A DNA stretch of 64,000 bases from contig NZ_CP036426.1 in assembly GCF_007752535.1 (NCBI RefSeq), forward strand, positions 1,736,001 through 1,800,000. Direction: 5' to 3'. The stretch comes from Tautonia plasticadhaerens (GTDB taxonomy: Bacteria > Planctomycetota > Planctomycetia > Isosphaerales > Isosphaeraceae). Under the pieces are notes generated by a model. It did no database searches, was not told the origin of the DNA, and saw nothing but the letters and a program-made list of their open reading frames with translations. The position numbers were made by a program, and so were the translations under genes. Of the stretch, positions 1-8,794 are shown piece by piece (positions within the stretch are counted from its first letter, which is position 1; each line of letters begins with the position of its first letter).

Positions 1-1721
1 CCTTCATGGTGTTCGTCTTCTGGGAGCTGGTCGGCCTCTGCTCGTACCTGCTGATCGGCTTCTGGTACGAGGACCGGTCGAACGCCGACGCGGCGAACAA
101 GGCGTTCCTCGTGAACCGGGTCGGCGACGTGGGGATGCTCGTCGGCCTCGGGCTCCTCTGGACGCAGCTCGGCACGCTCGACATCGCCGAGATCAATTCG
201 GGCCTGGCGAGCGTCGAGGCCAGGCAGGGGGACGACCTCGGCCGGATTGCCGCCGGGGAGCCGGCCGAGGAGCACGTCGTGGTACTGGGCGCCGGGGTCC
301 GGGCGATCCCGCACTGGGTGCTCGTCCTGGCGGGGCTGGGGATCTTCGCCGGTTGCGTAGGCAAGAGTGCCCAGTTCCCGCTGCACGTCTGGCTCCCCGA
401 CGCGATGGCCGGGCCCACGCCCGTATCGGCCCTGATCCACGCGGCGACGATGGTGGCGGCGGGCGTCTACCTCGTCGGCCGGTTCTTCCCGCTCTTCACG
501 GATGAAGTGTTGCTGATTATCGCCTATGCGGGCGGGATCACGCTGTTCATCGCGGCGACGATCGCGCTGGTACAGGTCGATTACAAGAAGGTGCTGGCAT
601 ATTCGACGGTCAGCCAGCTCGGGTTCATGATGCTCGCCCTCGGGGTCGGCGGGTGGGCGGCCGGGCTGTTCCACCTGCTGACGCATGCCTTCTTCAAGGC
701 GTTGCTCTTCCTGGGCGCGGGCAGCGTCCACCACGCGGTCCACACGTATGACCTCCGCCCGCTCGGCGGACTGCGGCGGAAGATGCCGATCACCTCGACG
801 ACGATGCTTCTGGCGACGTTGGCGATCTCCGGAGTGCCGCTCTTCAGCGGGTTCTACTCGAAGGATGCGATCCTCGCCTCGGCCATCCGATTCGTGGTCG
901 ATCGGCCGGGTCATGTCGCACTCCTCATCCTGCCCGCGATCGGCGCGGCGATGACGGCGTTCTACATGTTCCGGATGTGGTTCCTGCTGTTCTCGGGTCG
1001 GTCGAGGGGCTGGTCCGCCTCGGGCCTCGTCGCCGAGCACGGGCACGAGGACGACCCGGTCACCCGTGCCCACGAGGGCGGGCCCCGCATCACCTGGCCG
1101 CTCCGGATCCTCGCCGTGCCGACGGTGATGATCGGCTGGCCGCTGACGATCCTGCCGCTCACGATCGTCGGTCTGCCATTCCATCCGATCCTGGAGGACT
1201 GGCTGGCCTACGGGGCGCCTCTGTCGGCCCGGTCGATCGGCTCGGCCCACCTCTGGGCGGCGGCAACGTCAATCCTGGTCCTCGTCGTCGGGATCGGCCT
1301 GGCGTTCCTGGCCTACCACCCGAGCAAGACGATCCGCCGAATCGACCCGGCACGCATGGCCGGCCAGCTGGGCGGGCTCTACGGCCTGTTCGTCAACAAA
1401 TGGTATTTCGACGAGGTGTACCAGGCCCTGTTCGTCCGGCCGACCCTGGCGATCGCCCGACTGGCGAGCCGGTTCGACCGCACGGTCATCGACGGGGTGG
1501 TCGAGGGCTCGGCCCGGGCGACGGTCGCGTTGAGCCTCCTGGATCGTCGGGTCGATCAATCGGTCGTCGATCGCGTCGTCACCCTGGTGGCCCGGCTCAC
1601 GTTCGCCCTCGGTGACGCGGGCCGACGGCTCCAGACGGGCAGGGTGCGGGGGTACCTGATGGTCCTCTCGCTGGCCTTCATCGTGCTCTCGGTCGGCGTC
1701 TTCGTCTGGGTCATCCGCTAG
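1..1721 (+). CDS. nuoL: NADH-quinone oxidoreductase subunit L (5' end missing)
   Basis: Antiporter-like membrane subunit of respiratory complex I, involved in proton pumping. The gene is cut by the window edge: the first in-frame codon is at position 3 and about 572 residues are visible. By comparison with family numbering roughly the first 140 residues lie outside. The visible part opens in the conserved WELVGLCSYLLIGF helix, whose Glu is a key proton-channel residue. It continues with the HVWLPDAMAGPTPVSALIHA signature, DYKKVLAYSTVSQLGFM and THAFFKALLFLGAGS, all typical of NuoL. The C-terminal third fits the long lateral helix and final membrane segment. nuoM follows after 33 nt in the same direction, so this is the tail of a nuo operon. 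The ATG at 6 is internal, not the start. Confidence 0.96.
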   Translation, partial: FMVFVFWELVGLCSYLLIGFWYEDRSNADAANKAFLVNRVGDVGMLVGLGLLWTQLGTLDIAEINSGLASVEARQGDDLGRIAAGEPAEEHVVVLGAGVRAIPHWVLVLAGLGIFAGCVGKSAQFPLHVWLPDAMAGPTPVSALIHAATMVAAGVYLVGRFFPLFTDEVLLIIAYAGGITLFIAATIALVQVDYKKVLAYSTVSQLGFMMLALGVGGWAAGLFHLLTHAFFKALLFLGAGSVHHAVHTYDLRPLGGLRRKMPITSTTMLLATLAISGVPLFSGFYSKDAILASAIRFVVDRPGHVALLILPAIGAAMTAFYMFRMWFLLFSGRSRGWSASGLVAEHGHEDDPVTRAHEGGPRITWPLRILAVPTVMIGWPLTILPLTIVGLPFHPILEDWLAYGAPLSARSIGSAHLWAAATSILVLVVGIGLAFLAYHPSKTIRRIDPARMAGQLGGLYGLFVNKWYFDEVYQALFVRPTLAIARLASRFDRTVIDGVVEGSARATVALSLLDRRVDQSVVDRVVTLVARLTFALGDAGRRLQTGRVRGYLMVLSLAFIVLSVGVFVWVIR

Positions 1722-1754
1722 GCCGGGGACGCCCCGGTTCGAGGTCGATCGATC

Positions 1755-3431
1755 ATGAGCGACAACCTGCTGCTCAGCATGCTCTGGGCCGTCCCGCTGG
1801 TCGGCAGCGTGCTCGTCCTGTTCCTCCCGGCGCGGAACGACCTGGCCGTCAAGGCGACCGCGCTGGCGATCACCGTCCTGACCTTCGTCCTCGCCCTGGT
1901 TGCCTTCCAATCGTTCCTGGCTGCCGGGAGCGTGGGAGTGGACCTCCCGCTTTCGGAGCGGGCCGAACGCAATACGCTGACGGTCGACGAGGTCACTGGG
2001 TCGATTGCCGTGACCGACGAGCCCGGCGACTTCGTCTATCGAGGAGCCTGGATCTCGTACTTCAACGTCCAGTACTTCCTCGGTCTCGATGGGATCAGCA
2101 TGAGTCTGGTCCTGCTGACCGGGTTGATCAGCCTGCTGGCGTGCCTGGCCTCCTGGGGGATCGACCGGGCGGTGAAGGGGTATTTCTCGCTCTTCCTGCT
2201 CTTGCTGTCGAGCATGTTGGGCGTCTTCCTGGCGCTCGACCTGTTCCTCTTCTTCGTCTTCTTCGAGTTCATGCTGCTGCCGATGTATTTCCTCATCGGC
2301 ATCTGGGGGGGGGAGCGTCGGGAATACGCGGCGATCAAGTTCCTGCTGTACACCCTGTTCGGCTCGGTCTTCATCCTGGTCGCGATCCTGATCCTCTACT
2401 TCTACGCGCCCGAGGGGGGGGAGGCCCTCCACAGCTTCGACGCCCTCCGGCTGATGGCCTCGTCCGGGCACTTCTCGGGGACGATCTTCGGCTTCGGGGT
2501 CCAGTCGGTCGTCTTCGCCCTGTTCCTGATCGGCTTCCTGATCAAGCTGCCCGCCGTGCCGTTCCACACGTGGCTGCCCGACGCCCACGTCCAGGCGCCG
2601 ACGCCGATCAGCATGATCCTGGCCGGGGTCCTGCTGAAGGTGGGAGGGTACGGGTTGATCCGCCTGGCCTGGCCGCTCGCGCCGATCGGGGCCTACGAGC
2701 TGTCCTGGACGGTCGCGGTCCTGGGGGTGGTCGGCATCCTCTACGGCGCACTGGCGGCGATGGCCCAGACGGACTTCAAGCGGCTGGTCGCCTACAGCTC
2801 GGTCAGCCACATGGGGTACGTCACGCTCGGCCTCGCGGTCATGAACCTCGTCGACCCGAGGTACTACGCCTACGGGGTGAACGGGGCGATGTTCATGATG
2901 GTCGCCCACGGGATCACCTCGGCGGGGATGTTCTTCCTCGTCGGGGTCGTCTACGACCGGCTCCATACCCGGGATCTCGACCGCCTCGGCGGCCTGATGG
3001 ATCCGATGCCGGTCTACGGCGGCGTCACCATGCTGATCTTCTTCGGCTCGATGGGCCTCCCCGGCCTCTGCGGCTTCGTGGCCGAGGTGTTCGTGGTGCT
3101 CTCGGCGTTCAATTACAGCTACGGCCTGGCGGTCCTGGCCGCGGCGGCGGTCGTGCTCACGGCGGGATACATCCTCTGGACGATCCAGCGGGTGTTGCTC
3201 GGGCGGAACGAGGCGCATCGCGGCCTGCCCGACCTGAGCACGAGGGAGCTCGTCATCGCGGCCCCCCTGGTCGTACTGACCGTCTGGCTGGGAATCTTCC
3301 CCCAGACCCTGCTCGGGTGGATGAGCCCGTCGGTCGACCACATGGTGGCGACCGTGGCGGCCGCGAACGGCATCGAACCGGGGGAGGCCGCGGCGATCGC
3401 CGTTGAGCCCGAGTTCGCGCTCCCGAGGTGA
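1755..3431 (+). CDS. nuoM: NADH-quinone oxidoreductase subunit M
   Basis: Second antiporter-like proton-pumping membrane subunit of complex I, 558 residues against about 510 in E. coli. An insertion lies between the first and second helices (about residues 55-100). Diagnostic motifs are FHTWLPDAHVQAPTPISMIL, with the conserved Lys further on in AGVLLKVGGYGL, and the DFKRLVAYSSVSHMGYVTLG loop. At least a dozen hydrophobic helices are evident. It begins 33 nt after nuoL and is the last gene of the unit here: the next gene, glmS, is on the opposite strand 22 nt away. The usual partner nuoN is therefore not adjacent. The ATG at 1755 is the only start that preserves the first hydrophobic segment. 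Confidence 0.96.
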   Translation: MSDNLLLSMLWAVPLVGSVLVLFLPARNDLAVKATALAITVLTFVLALVAFQSFLAAGSVGVDLPLSERAERNTLTVDEVTGSIAVTDEPGDFVYRGAWISYFNVQYFLGLDGISMSLVLLTGLISLLACLASWGIDRAVKGYFSLFLLLLSSMLGVFLALDLFLFFVFFEFMLLPMYFLIGIWGGERREYAAIKFLLYTLFGSVFILVAILILYFYAPEGGEALHSFDALRLMASSGHFSGTIFGFGVQSVVFALFLIGFLIKLPAVPFHTWLPDAHVQAPTPISMILAGVLLKVGGYGLIRLAWPLAPIGAYELSWTVAVLGVVGILYGALAAMAQTDFKRLVAYSSVSHMGYVTLGLAVMNLVDPRYYAYGVNGAMFMMVAHGITSAGMFFLVGVVYDRLHTRDLDRLGGLMDPMPVYGGVTMLIFFGSMGLPGLCGFVAEVFVVLSAFNYSYGLAVLAAAAVVLTAGYILWTIQRVLLGRNEAHRGLPDLSTRELVIAAPLVVLTVWLGIFPQTLLGWMSPSVDHMVATVAAANGIEPGEAAAIAVEPEFALPR

Positions 3432-3453
3432 TCGAGACGAGATCCGGCCCGGC

Positions 3454-5286
3454 TCATTCCACCGTGACGCTCTTGGCCAGGTTGCGGGGCTTGTCGATGT
3501 CGCACCCCCGCAGCCGGGCGACGTGGTAGGCGAGCAACTGGAGCGGCACGATCGCCAGCAGCGGCTGGATCACCTCCGGGGCGTCGGGGATGCTCAGGAC
3601 GTGATCCGCGAGGCCGGCCAGCGAGTCGTCCCCCTCGGTGCCGACGGCGATGACCGGGCCTCGCCGGGCCCGGACCTCCTCGATGTTGCCGAGGGTCTTC
3701 CCGTGCAGGCTTCCCCGGGGGGCGACGAAGACGCTCGGCGTTTCCGGGTCGATCAGGGCGATCGGGCCGTGCTTCATCTCGGCGGTCGGGTATCCCTCGG
3801 CGTGGAGGTAGCTGATTTCCTTGAGCTTGAGGGCCCCTTCGAGGGCGACGGGGTAGTGGAGATCCCGTCCCAGGAACAGGACGCTCCTGGCGATCGCCAC
3901 CCGCTCGGCGGCGGCGATGACCTCCGGCTCGCGATCCAGGATCCGCCCGATGAGGTCGGGGGCCGACTCGATCGCCCGGAGCACCTCCATCCCGGCCGGG
4001 AAGGAGAGCTGGCGGAGGCGCCCGAGGTGCAGTGCCAGCATCGCCAGCACGGCGACCTGGGCCGAGAACGCCTTGGTGCTCGCGACGCCGATCTCGGGCC
4101 CGGCGTGCAGGTAGATGCCGCCGTCGGCCTCTCGGGCGATCGTGCTGCCGACGACGTTGCAGATCGCCAGCGTGGGGAAGCCCCGGCGCCGGGCCTCTCG
4201 GAGGGCTCCCAACGTGTCGGCCGTCTCGCCGGACTGGCTGAGGACGAAGACGAGGGTGCGGTCGTCGAGCGGGGCATTGCGGTAGCGGAACTCGCTGGCG
4301 TATTCGACCTCCACCGGCAGGTTCGCCAGGCGTTCGATGAGGTATTCTCCGACCAGGGCCGCATGCCAGCTCGTGCCGCAGGCGGCGAAGACGACCCGGC
4401 GGATCCGACGAAGCCGTGAGGCGGACAGGTTCAGCCCGCCGAACTGGGCGGTCGCCTCGGCGGGTCGGAGACGGCCCCTGCAGGCGTCCCGGATGGTCGA
4501 CGGCTGCTCGCGGATCTCCTTCTGCATGTAGTGGGAGAATGAGCCGAGTTCCACCGAGTCCGGCTGCCAGTCGATCCGGTCGATCCTGGGGGTGATCGGC
4601 CCTCGCTCGCGATGGAAAATCTCGACTCTTGAGGGGCTCAGCAGCGCGACCTCGCCGTCCTGCAGGTAGGCGACCCGCCTGGTGTGGGCGGCGATGGCCG
4701 ACGGGTCGCTGGCGAGGAAATGCTCGTCGTCTCCGAAGCCGACGACCATCGGGCTGCCGAGCCTCGCGCCGACGACCTGATCCGGGAAATCCCGACAGAC
4801 GACGGCCAAGCCGTACGTCCCTTCCAGCCGGGGGAGGATCCGGAGGACCGCGTCGAGCGGCTCGACGCCGCCCGACAATTCCTCGGCAATCAGGTGGGCA
4901 ATGACCTCGGTATCGGTCTGGCTGACGAGCCGGATCCCTCGTGCCCCGAGTTCCCGGCGGAGGTCGGCGTGATTCTCGATCACTCCATTGTGGACGACGG
5001 CCACCGCGCCCTCGCCGCCGAGGTGGGGGTGGGCGTTGGCGTCATCCGGGGGCCCATGGGTCGCCCATCGGGTGTGGCTGATCCCGCAGCGCCCGGCGGC
5101 GGGATCGGCCGCGAGCAGCGCCTCCAGATCGCGGACCCGGCCGGCCCGCTTCCGGACGACGAGCTCCCCGCCCCGCAGGGTCGCGACGCCGGCGCTGTCG
5201 TACCCCCGGTATTCCAGGCGTCTCAACCCTGCCAGCAGGATCGGGCCGGCGTCCCTCGGCCCGACGTACCCGACGATCCCGCACAT
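3454..5286 (-). CDS. glmS: Glutamine--fructose-6-phosphate aminotransferase (isomerizing)
   Basis: Makes glucosamine-6-phosphate from fructose-6-phosphate and glutamine, the first committed step to UDP-GlcNAc for peptidoglycan and LPS. Length 610 residues, essentially the family norm. The start is fixed biochemically: the ATG at 5286 gives MCGIVGYVG, and Cys2 becomes the N-terminal glutaminase nucleophile. An in-frame ATG further upstream (5565) would bury it. The GATase II domain covers about 1-220 (SHTRWATHG, NGVIEN). Two SIS isomerase domains follow, with CGTSWHA, SQSGETADT and the catalytic C-terminus RNLAKSVTVE. It lies downstream of yhhQ on the same strand (104 nt gap) and converges on nuoM. 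No glmS ribozyme was recognised upstream. Confidence 0.97.
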   Translation of the reverse strand: MCGIVGYVGPRDAGPILLAGLRRLEYRGYDSAGVATLRGGELVVRKRAGRVRDLEALLAADPAAGRCGISHTRWATHGPPDDANAHPHLGGEGAVAVVHNGVIENHADLRRELGARGIRLVSQTDTEVIAHLIAEELSGGVEPLDAVLRILPRLEGTYGLAVVCRDFPDQVVGARLGSPMVVGFGDDEHFLASDPSAIAAHTRRVAYLQDGEVALLSPSRVEIFHRERGPITPRIDRIDWQPDSVELGSFSHYMQKEIREQPSTIRDACRGRLRPAEATAQFGGLNLSASRLRRIRRVVFAACGTSWHAALVGEYLIERLANLPVEVEYASEFRYRNAPLDDRTLVFVLSQSGETADTLGALREARRRGFPTLAICNVVGSTIAREADGGIYLHAGPEIGVASTKAFSAQVAVLAMLALHLGRLRQLSFPAGMEVLRAIESAPDLIGRILDREPEVIAAAERVAIARSVLFLGRDLHYPVALEGALKLKEISYLHAEGYPTAEMKHGPIALIDPETPSVFVAPRGSLHGKTLGNIEEVRARRGPVIAVGTEGDDSLAGLADHVLSIPDAPEVIQPLLAIVPLQLLAYHVARLRGCDIDKPRNLAKSVTVE

Positions 5287-5390
5287 GGGCCGTCCTCCGC
5301 CCGTAATTCGCCCCGGCCCTTCGATGATCCGGTCGGCGTGCTCCATCCTTGCGGCCCAGCGATCCTCCCGCCGAAGACGCGCGAGGGGGA

Positions 5391-6170
5391 TCATGTCTGC
5401 AGGGAAAATGGGGTGAAATTCGTGTCGTAGTCGTAATAGTCCTCGTGCTCGACCCGCTTCAGGAAGCCGACGACGCGGTAGGTGACGGGGGTAGCGACGA
5501 CCTCCCAGCCGACCTTCAAGAGGTAGTTGGCGATCATCACCCCGACGACGTCCTGGAGGGACCATCCTGGGCGGCCGAGGAAGGCGATCGGGTAGAAAAG
5601 CATGGAGTCGACCGCCTCCCCGGTCAGGGTCGAGCCGATGGTCCGGGTCCAGAGGAACCGACCTCCGGTCCAGAGCTTCATCTTGGCCAGGGTGTACGAA
5701 TTGACGAACTCGCCGCCGAAGAACCCCGCCATCGAGGCGAGGATGATCCGCCAGGTCCCGCCGAAGACCGTCTCCCAGATCTCCTGATTCGGCCAGGACG
5801 ACGCGGCCGGGAGCGCCAGAACCACCTGGCTGACGAGGGCCGCGAACGCCAGCGCGCCGAACCCGGCCCAGACCACCTTGCGGGACCGCTTGTAGCCGTA
5901 GACCTCGGTGAGGATGTCGTTGAACAGGTAGCTGATCGGGAAGAAGAGCACGCCCGCTCCGAAGACGAACCCCCCGAGCTCGACCCGCTTCGGGGCCGAG
6001 ATCAGGTTCGTGCAGAGCAGCACGGTGACGAAAGCGGCCATGATCAGGTCGTAGTAGCGATAGACCCTCCCATAGCCCTTCGGCAGGCCGGTGGGCCGGT
6101 GGGTCGCCGACGGGGGGGCCTCGGCCGTCGGGGGAAGGCGGTCGAGGCCCGGTTCGTGCTGCGACTCCAT
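5391..6170 (-). CDS. yhhQ: Queuosine precursor transporter (YhhQ/VUT family)
   Basis: Predicted inner-membrane importer of queuosine precursors (preQ0/preQ1) used in tRNA modification. 259 residues with about six hydrophobic helices. The family pattern is plain: TNLISAPK after the first helix, FPISYLFNDILTEVYGYKRS, FFGGEFVNSYTLAKMK and TLTGEAVDSMLFYPIAF. The start was set at the ATG at 6170; a longer open frame to 6500 runs through low-complexity sequence and would overlap the small gene upstream. An N-terminal 30-residue Pro-rich stretch precedes the first helix. It sits between the small membrane protein and glmS, all minus strand. No preQ1 riboswitch was recognised in the short leader. Confidence 0.9.
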   Translation of the reverse strand: MESQHEPGLDRLPPTAEAPPSATHRPTGLPKGYGRVYRYYDLIMAAFVTVLLCTNLISAPKRVELGGFVFGAGVLFFPISYLFNDILTEVYGYKRSRKVVWAGFGALAFAALVSQVVLALPAASSWPNQEIWETVFGGTWRIILASMAGFFGGEFVNSYTLAKMKLWTGGRFLWTRTIGSTLTGEAVDSMLFYPIAFLGRPGWSLQDVVGVMIANYLLKVGWEVVATPVTYRVVGFLKRVEHEDYYDYDTNFTPFSLQT

Positions 6171-6247
6171 GGGGCGCGTTCCGTCCGAGGGGGTGGCGGG
6201 CCGGGCTGAGCCCACCGATGGAGTCCCGGTCAAGTCACCTGGGGAAT

Positions 6248-6490
6248 TCAGCCCCGGAGCTCGTCGGCCCGATCGCGAGTGCGGGATCGGGACGGCCGTG
6301 GCGTGCTGAGGCTCAGGCCGATGGCCACCATCGCCAGGCCGAGGGCCACGCCGATGTAGGGCAGCCATCCGAGCGGTGGGGGAAGAAGCGGCCGCCCTCG
6401 GCGACCTTCCCAGAGGATCAGGCCGATGCAGACGAGCTCCAACGCCGGTCCGATCAGGCGTAGCGCCAGGCCGATCCGTGCGGTCGTCAT
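6248..6490 (-). CDS. Small two-helix membrane protein of unknown function
   Basis: 80-residue open frame whose translation looks like a small integral membrane protein. A first helix falls around residues 8-25 (LRLIGPALELVCIGLILW) and a second around 43-62 (LPYIGVALGLAMVAIGLSL), followed by an Arg-rich cytoplasmic-type tail. It starts 19 nt after the stop of the PspC-domain gene and ends 77 nt before yhhQ, all on the same strand, consistent with an operon. No family was recognised. It is supported by the hydrophobic pattern and gene spacing, which random GC-rich frames seldom give. The ribosome binding site is weak. Confidence 0.6.
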   Translation of the reverse strand: MTTARIGLALRLIGPALELVCIGLILWEGRRGRPLLPPPLGWLPYIGVALGLAMVAIGLSLSTPRPSRSRTRDRADELRG

Positions 6491-6509
6491 CGTCGGGCAA
6501 TCCCCCGCC

Positions 6510-6869
6510 TCAGGCCGTCCAGCGATCCGCCCCGTCCTCCGTCGGGATGACCAGCGCCATGATGATATACAGGACGATCCCCGGGACGCCAGCCGTGAAG
6601 ACGGTGAACGCGGCGAAGGCGATCCGGATCCAGGTCGGGTCGATCCCGATGAACCGGCCGAGCGCGGCGCAGACTCCGGCGATCATCCGGTCGTCCGTCG
6701 GCCTCCGCAGGCTGCCGAGACCGCCAGCTGCCTTGGACGGCCCCACGTCCCAGGGCGAGGAGACGTCCCCCCGGGGCTCGGGACCGGGACCGAGCCAGGA
6801 GAGGCAGTGCTTGCATTTGATCGCCTCGTCCTGGATCTCCTCGGCACAGTAGGGGCACCGTTTCGCCAT
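6510..6869 (-). CDS. PspC-domain protein with N-terminal zinc ribbon
   Basis: 119 residues. The N-terminus is a short zinc ribbon with two Cys pairs (CPYCAEEI and CKHC, residues 5-8 and 20-23). A linker follows, then a PspC domain from about residue 55 (LRRPTDDRMIAGVCAALGRF, then GIDPTWIRIAFAAFTVFTAG) with one strong membrane helix. PspC proteins in E. coli take part in the phage-shock envelope stress response; whether this one does is not shown by the sequence. Start at the ATG at 6869 because the zinc ribbon begins immediately (MAKRCPYC). A longer frame to 7115 is low-complexity. No other psp gene is nearby. Confidence 0.88.
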   Translation of the reverse strand: MAKRCPYCAEEIQDEAIKCKHCLSWLGPGPEPRGDVSSPWDVGPSKAAGGLGSLRRPTDDRMIAGVCAALGRFIGIDPTWIRIAFAAFTVFTAGVPGIVLYIIMALVIPTEDGADRWTA

Positions 6870-7178
6870 CGTCCCCGGACCTCTCGATCGTTTCCCATCA
6901 AGCCGGCCGCCGCCTCGACGGCCTCTCCGGGGAACCATTCGCCCGGCGGCGGGGGAGCTTGAGTCGAGACCGGCCCGGGTCGGAGGCGAGGTCGTCCGGT
7001 TCGACGCCCCATTCCGAAGCTGCTTTCGATTCCCGGAACCGCGATTCAGGGGCATCGACCAGGCGGCCGGACTCGGGATCGCCTTCAGCTCCGTCCTTGG
7101 CGGGGGACCGGCCAACCGGGCCTGGGCCGTCCCCCCCCGATCTGATTGGGGGGACGGCCCATACGTCGTACGAGGGGA
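6870..7178. other. Intergenic stretch between oxidoreductase and pspC-like gene
   Basis: 309 bases without a convincing gene. It contains the promoter region for the pspC-like gene and, at its right-hand end, a 13-bp hairpin just after the stop of the oxidoreductase gene. Open frames here are shadows with no recognisable pattern. Confidence 0.6.
7124..7160 (-). terminator. Hairpin terminator of the Gfo/Idh/MocA gene
   Basis: Perfect 13-bp inverted repeat (GGGCCGTCCCCCC at 7124-7136, complement at 7148-7160) with an 11-nt loop. It lies 18 nt past the stop codon of the minus-strand oxidoreductase. There is no T-tract, so termination strength is uncertain, but position and stability suit a transcript-end structure. 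Confidence 0.6.
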
Positions 7179-8618
7179 TCAGGCCAGCGTCTCCGGCACG
7201 ACGAACGGCGCCCGGTAATCCCGGGAGAGCAGTTCGTCGGCCTGGGGATCGTTGATGAACCGCTCGGCGTCGCCGTCGAACCGGAGATTCCGGCCGAGGC
7301 GGTACTGCATGCCGTCGAGCGAGAGGCCGTTGTCGTCCTTGAGGTGCTCACACATGCGCCCGACGGTCTCCCGGGCGACGTCGTCGGTGCCGAGCGCCTC
7401 GTCGACGGTGTCGAAGGAGCGGGGCTCGCCGACCCGGTAGGAAAGGTTCGCCAGGTGGCAGAGGGCGCTGGAGACGTGCCCTTCGAGGATCTCGGCGTTG
7501 AGGTCCTCCTTCTTCCGGCTCCGGACGGCGGCGATGAAATTGCCGAAGTGGCCGTCACCAGGGCCTCGTTCAACCTCGACCTCGACCAGAGGCTCGGCCT
7601 CGTCGCTGCCCTTCGGGTAGAACTTGCCGCCGGCGACGGTGCCCTCCTCGAAATGGAGGATGTTGCCGACCTTCTCGCCCCGGTACTCGCCGGTCTCCAG
7701 GCCCCGGACCTCGAAGACGAGCTGGGTGTCGCCGTAATCCATGACGGTGATCTGGGTGTTCGGCGTCTCCCCCTGGTCCTCGTAGCCGAAGCGGCCGCCG
7801 AGGCTGACGACGCGAGTCGGGTAGGTGGGCCCGGGGATCATCCAGCGGGCGATGTCCATCTGGTGGACGCCCTGGTTACCGATGTCGCCGTTGCCGAAGT
7901 CCCAGAACCAGTGCCAATTGTAGTGCACGAGGTTCTCGTGGAACGGGTGGTCCTGCGCCGGACCGAGCCACAACGAGAAGTCCACCTCCGACGGTGCCGG
8001 ACCGGTCGGCTTGAAGCCGATGCTGTTGCGAGGCTTGTAGCAGAGCGCCCGGGAGACGAGCAGCGGGCCGTACTTGCCCGACCGGCTCAGCTCCGCCAGC
8101 TCGGCCCAGGATCGGCTGGACCGGCTCTGGGTGCCGTGCTGGACGATCCGGTCGTACTTGCGGGCGGCCTCGACGGCGACGCGCCCCTCGTGGATGTTGT
8201 GGCTGCAGGGTTTCTCGACGTAGACGTCCTTGCCCGCCTGGCAGGCCCAGACCGCCATCAGGCTGTGCCAGTGGTTCGGCGTGGCGATCGAGACGGCGTG
8301 GACGTCCGGGTCGTCGAGCACCTGGCGGATGTCCTGGACCGTCTTCGGGCTATTCCCGGAGCGGTCGGAGACCTGCTTGACCCGCTTATCGAAGGTCCGG
8401 ATGTCCGGGTCGACCAGGTGGGTGATGCGGACACCTTCCATGCCGGAGAACTCGCCGACGTGGGCGCCCCCCCGGCCGTTGAGCCCGGCGACGGCCAGGT
8501 TGATGGTGTCGTTGGCGCCGAGGATCCGGCCGCTGGCCTTGGTCCCCCCGATCGCGAACCCGGCACCGATGGCGGCCATCGAGCCCGTGAGGAACGTCCG
8601 TCGCGTCGATCGAGCCAT
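7179..8618 (-). CDS. Gfo/Idh/MocA family oxidoreductase, Tat-exported
   Basis: NAD(P)-dependent dehydrogenase-type protein of the family that acts on sugars and inositols, probably exported in folded form. 479 residues. The start at 8618 gives a classic twin-arginine signal (RSTRRTFLTG followed by a small-residue hydrophobic run, residues 2-30); the further upstream ATG at 8693 would put 25 residues in front of it. The Rossmann nucleotide site is INLAVAGLNGRGGAH (about 40-55), and the catalytic Lys lies in VEKPCSHN. The C-terminal half is the family's beta-sheet substrate domain. It is divergent from the DUF6807 gene with 176 nt between starts, so the two may share a control region. The substrate cannot be read from the sequence. 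Confidence 0.93.
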   Translation of the reverse strand: MARSTRRTFLTGSMAAIGAGFAIGGTKASGRILGANDTINLAVAGLNGRGGAHVGEFSGMEGVRITHLVDPDIRTFDKRVKQVSDRSGNSPKTVQDIRQVLDDPDVHAVSIATPNHWHSLMAVWACQAGKDVYVEKPCSHNIHEGRVAVEAARKYDRIVQHGTQSRSSRSWAELAELSRSGKYGPLLVSRALCYKPRNSIGFKPTGPAPSEVDFSLWLGPAQDHPFHENLVHYNWHWFWDFGNGDIGNQGVHQMDIARWMIPGPTYPTRVVSLGGRFGYEDQGETPNTQITVMDYGDTQLVFEVRGLETGEYRGEKVGNILHFEEGTVAGGKFYPKGSDEAEPLVEVEVERGPGDGHFGNFIAAVRSRKKEDLNAEILEGHVSSALCHLANLSYRVGEPRSFDTVDEALGTDDVARETVGRMCEHLKDDNGLSLDGMQYRLGRNLRFDGDAERFINDPQADELLSRDYRAPFVVPETLA

Positions 8619-8794
8619 GAGTCCGAGTCTCCCCTGCGACGAGAAGCCGGGAGGCCCGGCGGCCCCCCCCACCTCCCAGGATGCCATCTCCAACCAAGAT
8701 TGAAAGAGGTTTTCCCACCTCGGCCCCGCGCCCGTGGCCGTCGGATCGGTTAGGATGGCCGCCGCCCGGAATCCGGACCAAGGAGCGTATCCCC

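Noticed and set aside
1269-3341. 690-codon open frame on the minus strand opposite nuoL/nuoM
   Set aside because: It is antisense to two certain genes and reads as Asp/Arg/His/Gln-rich nonsense, the usual shadow of GC-rich coding DNA.
3454-5390. glmS ribozyme or preQ1 riboswitch upstream of glmS/yhhQ
   Set aside because: The leaders are short, and no pseudoknot or conserved core was recognisable.
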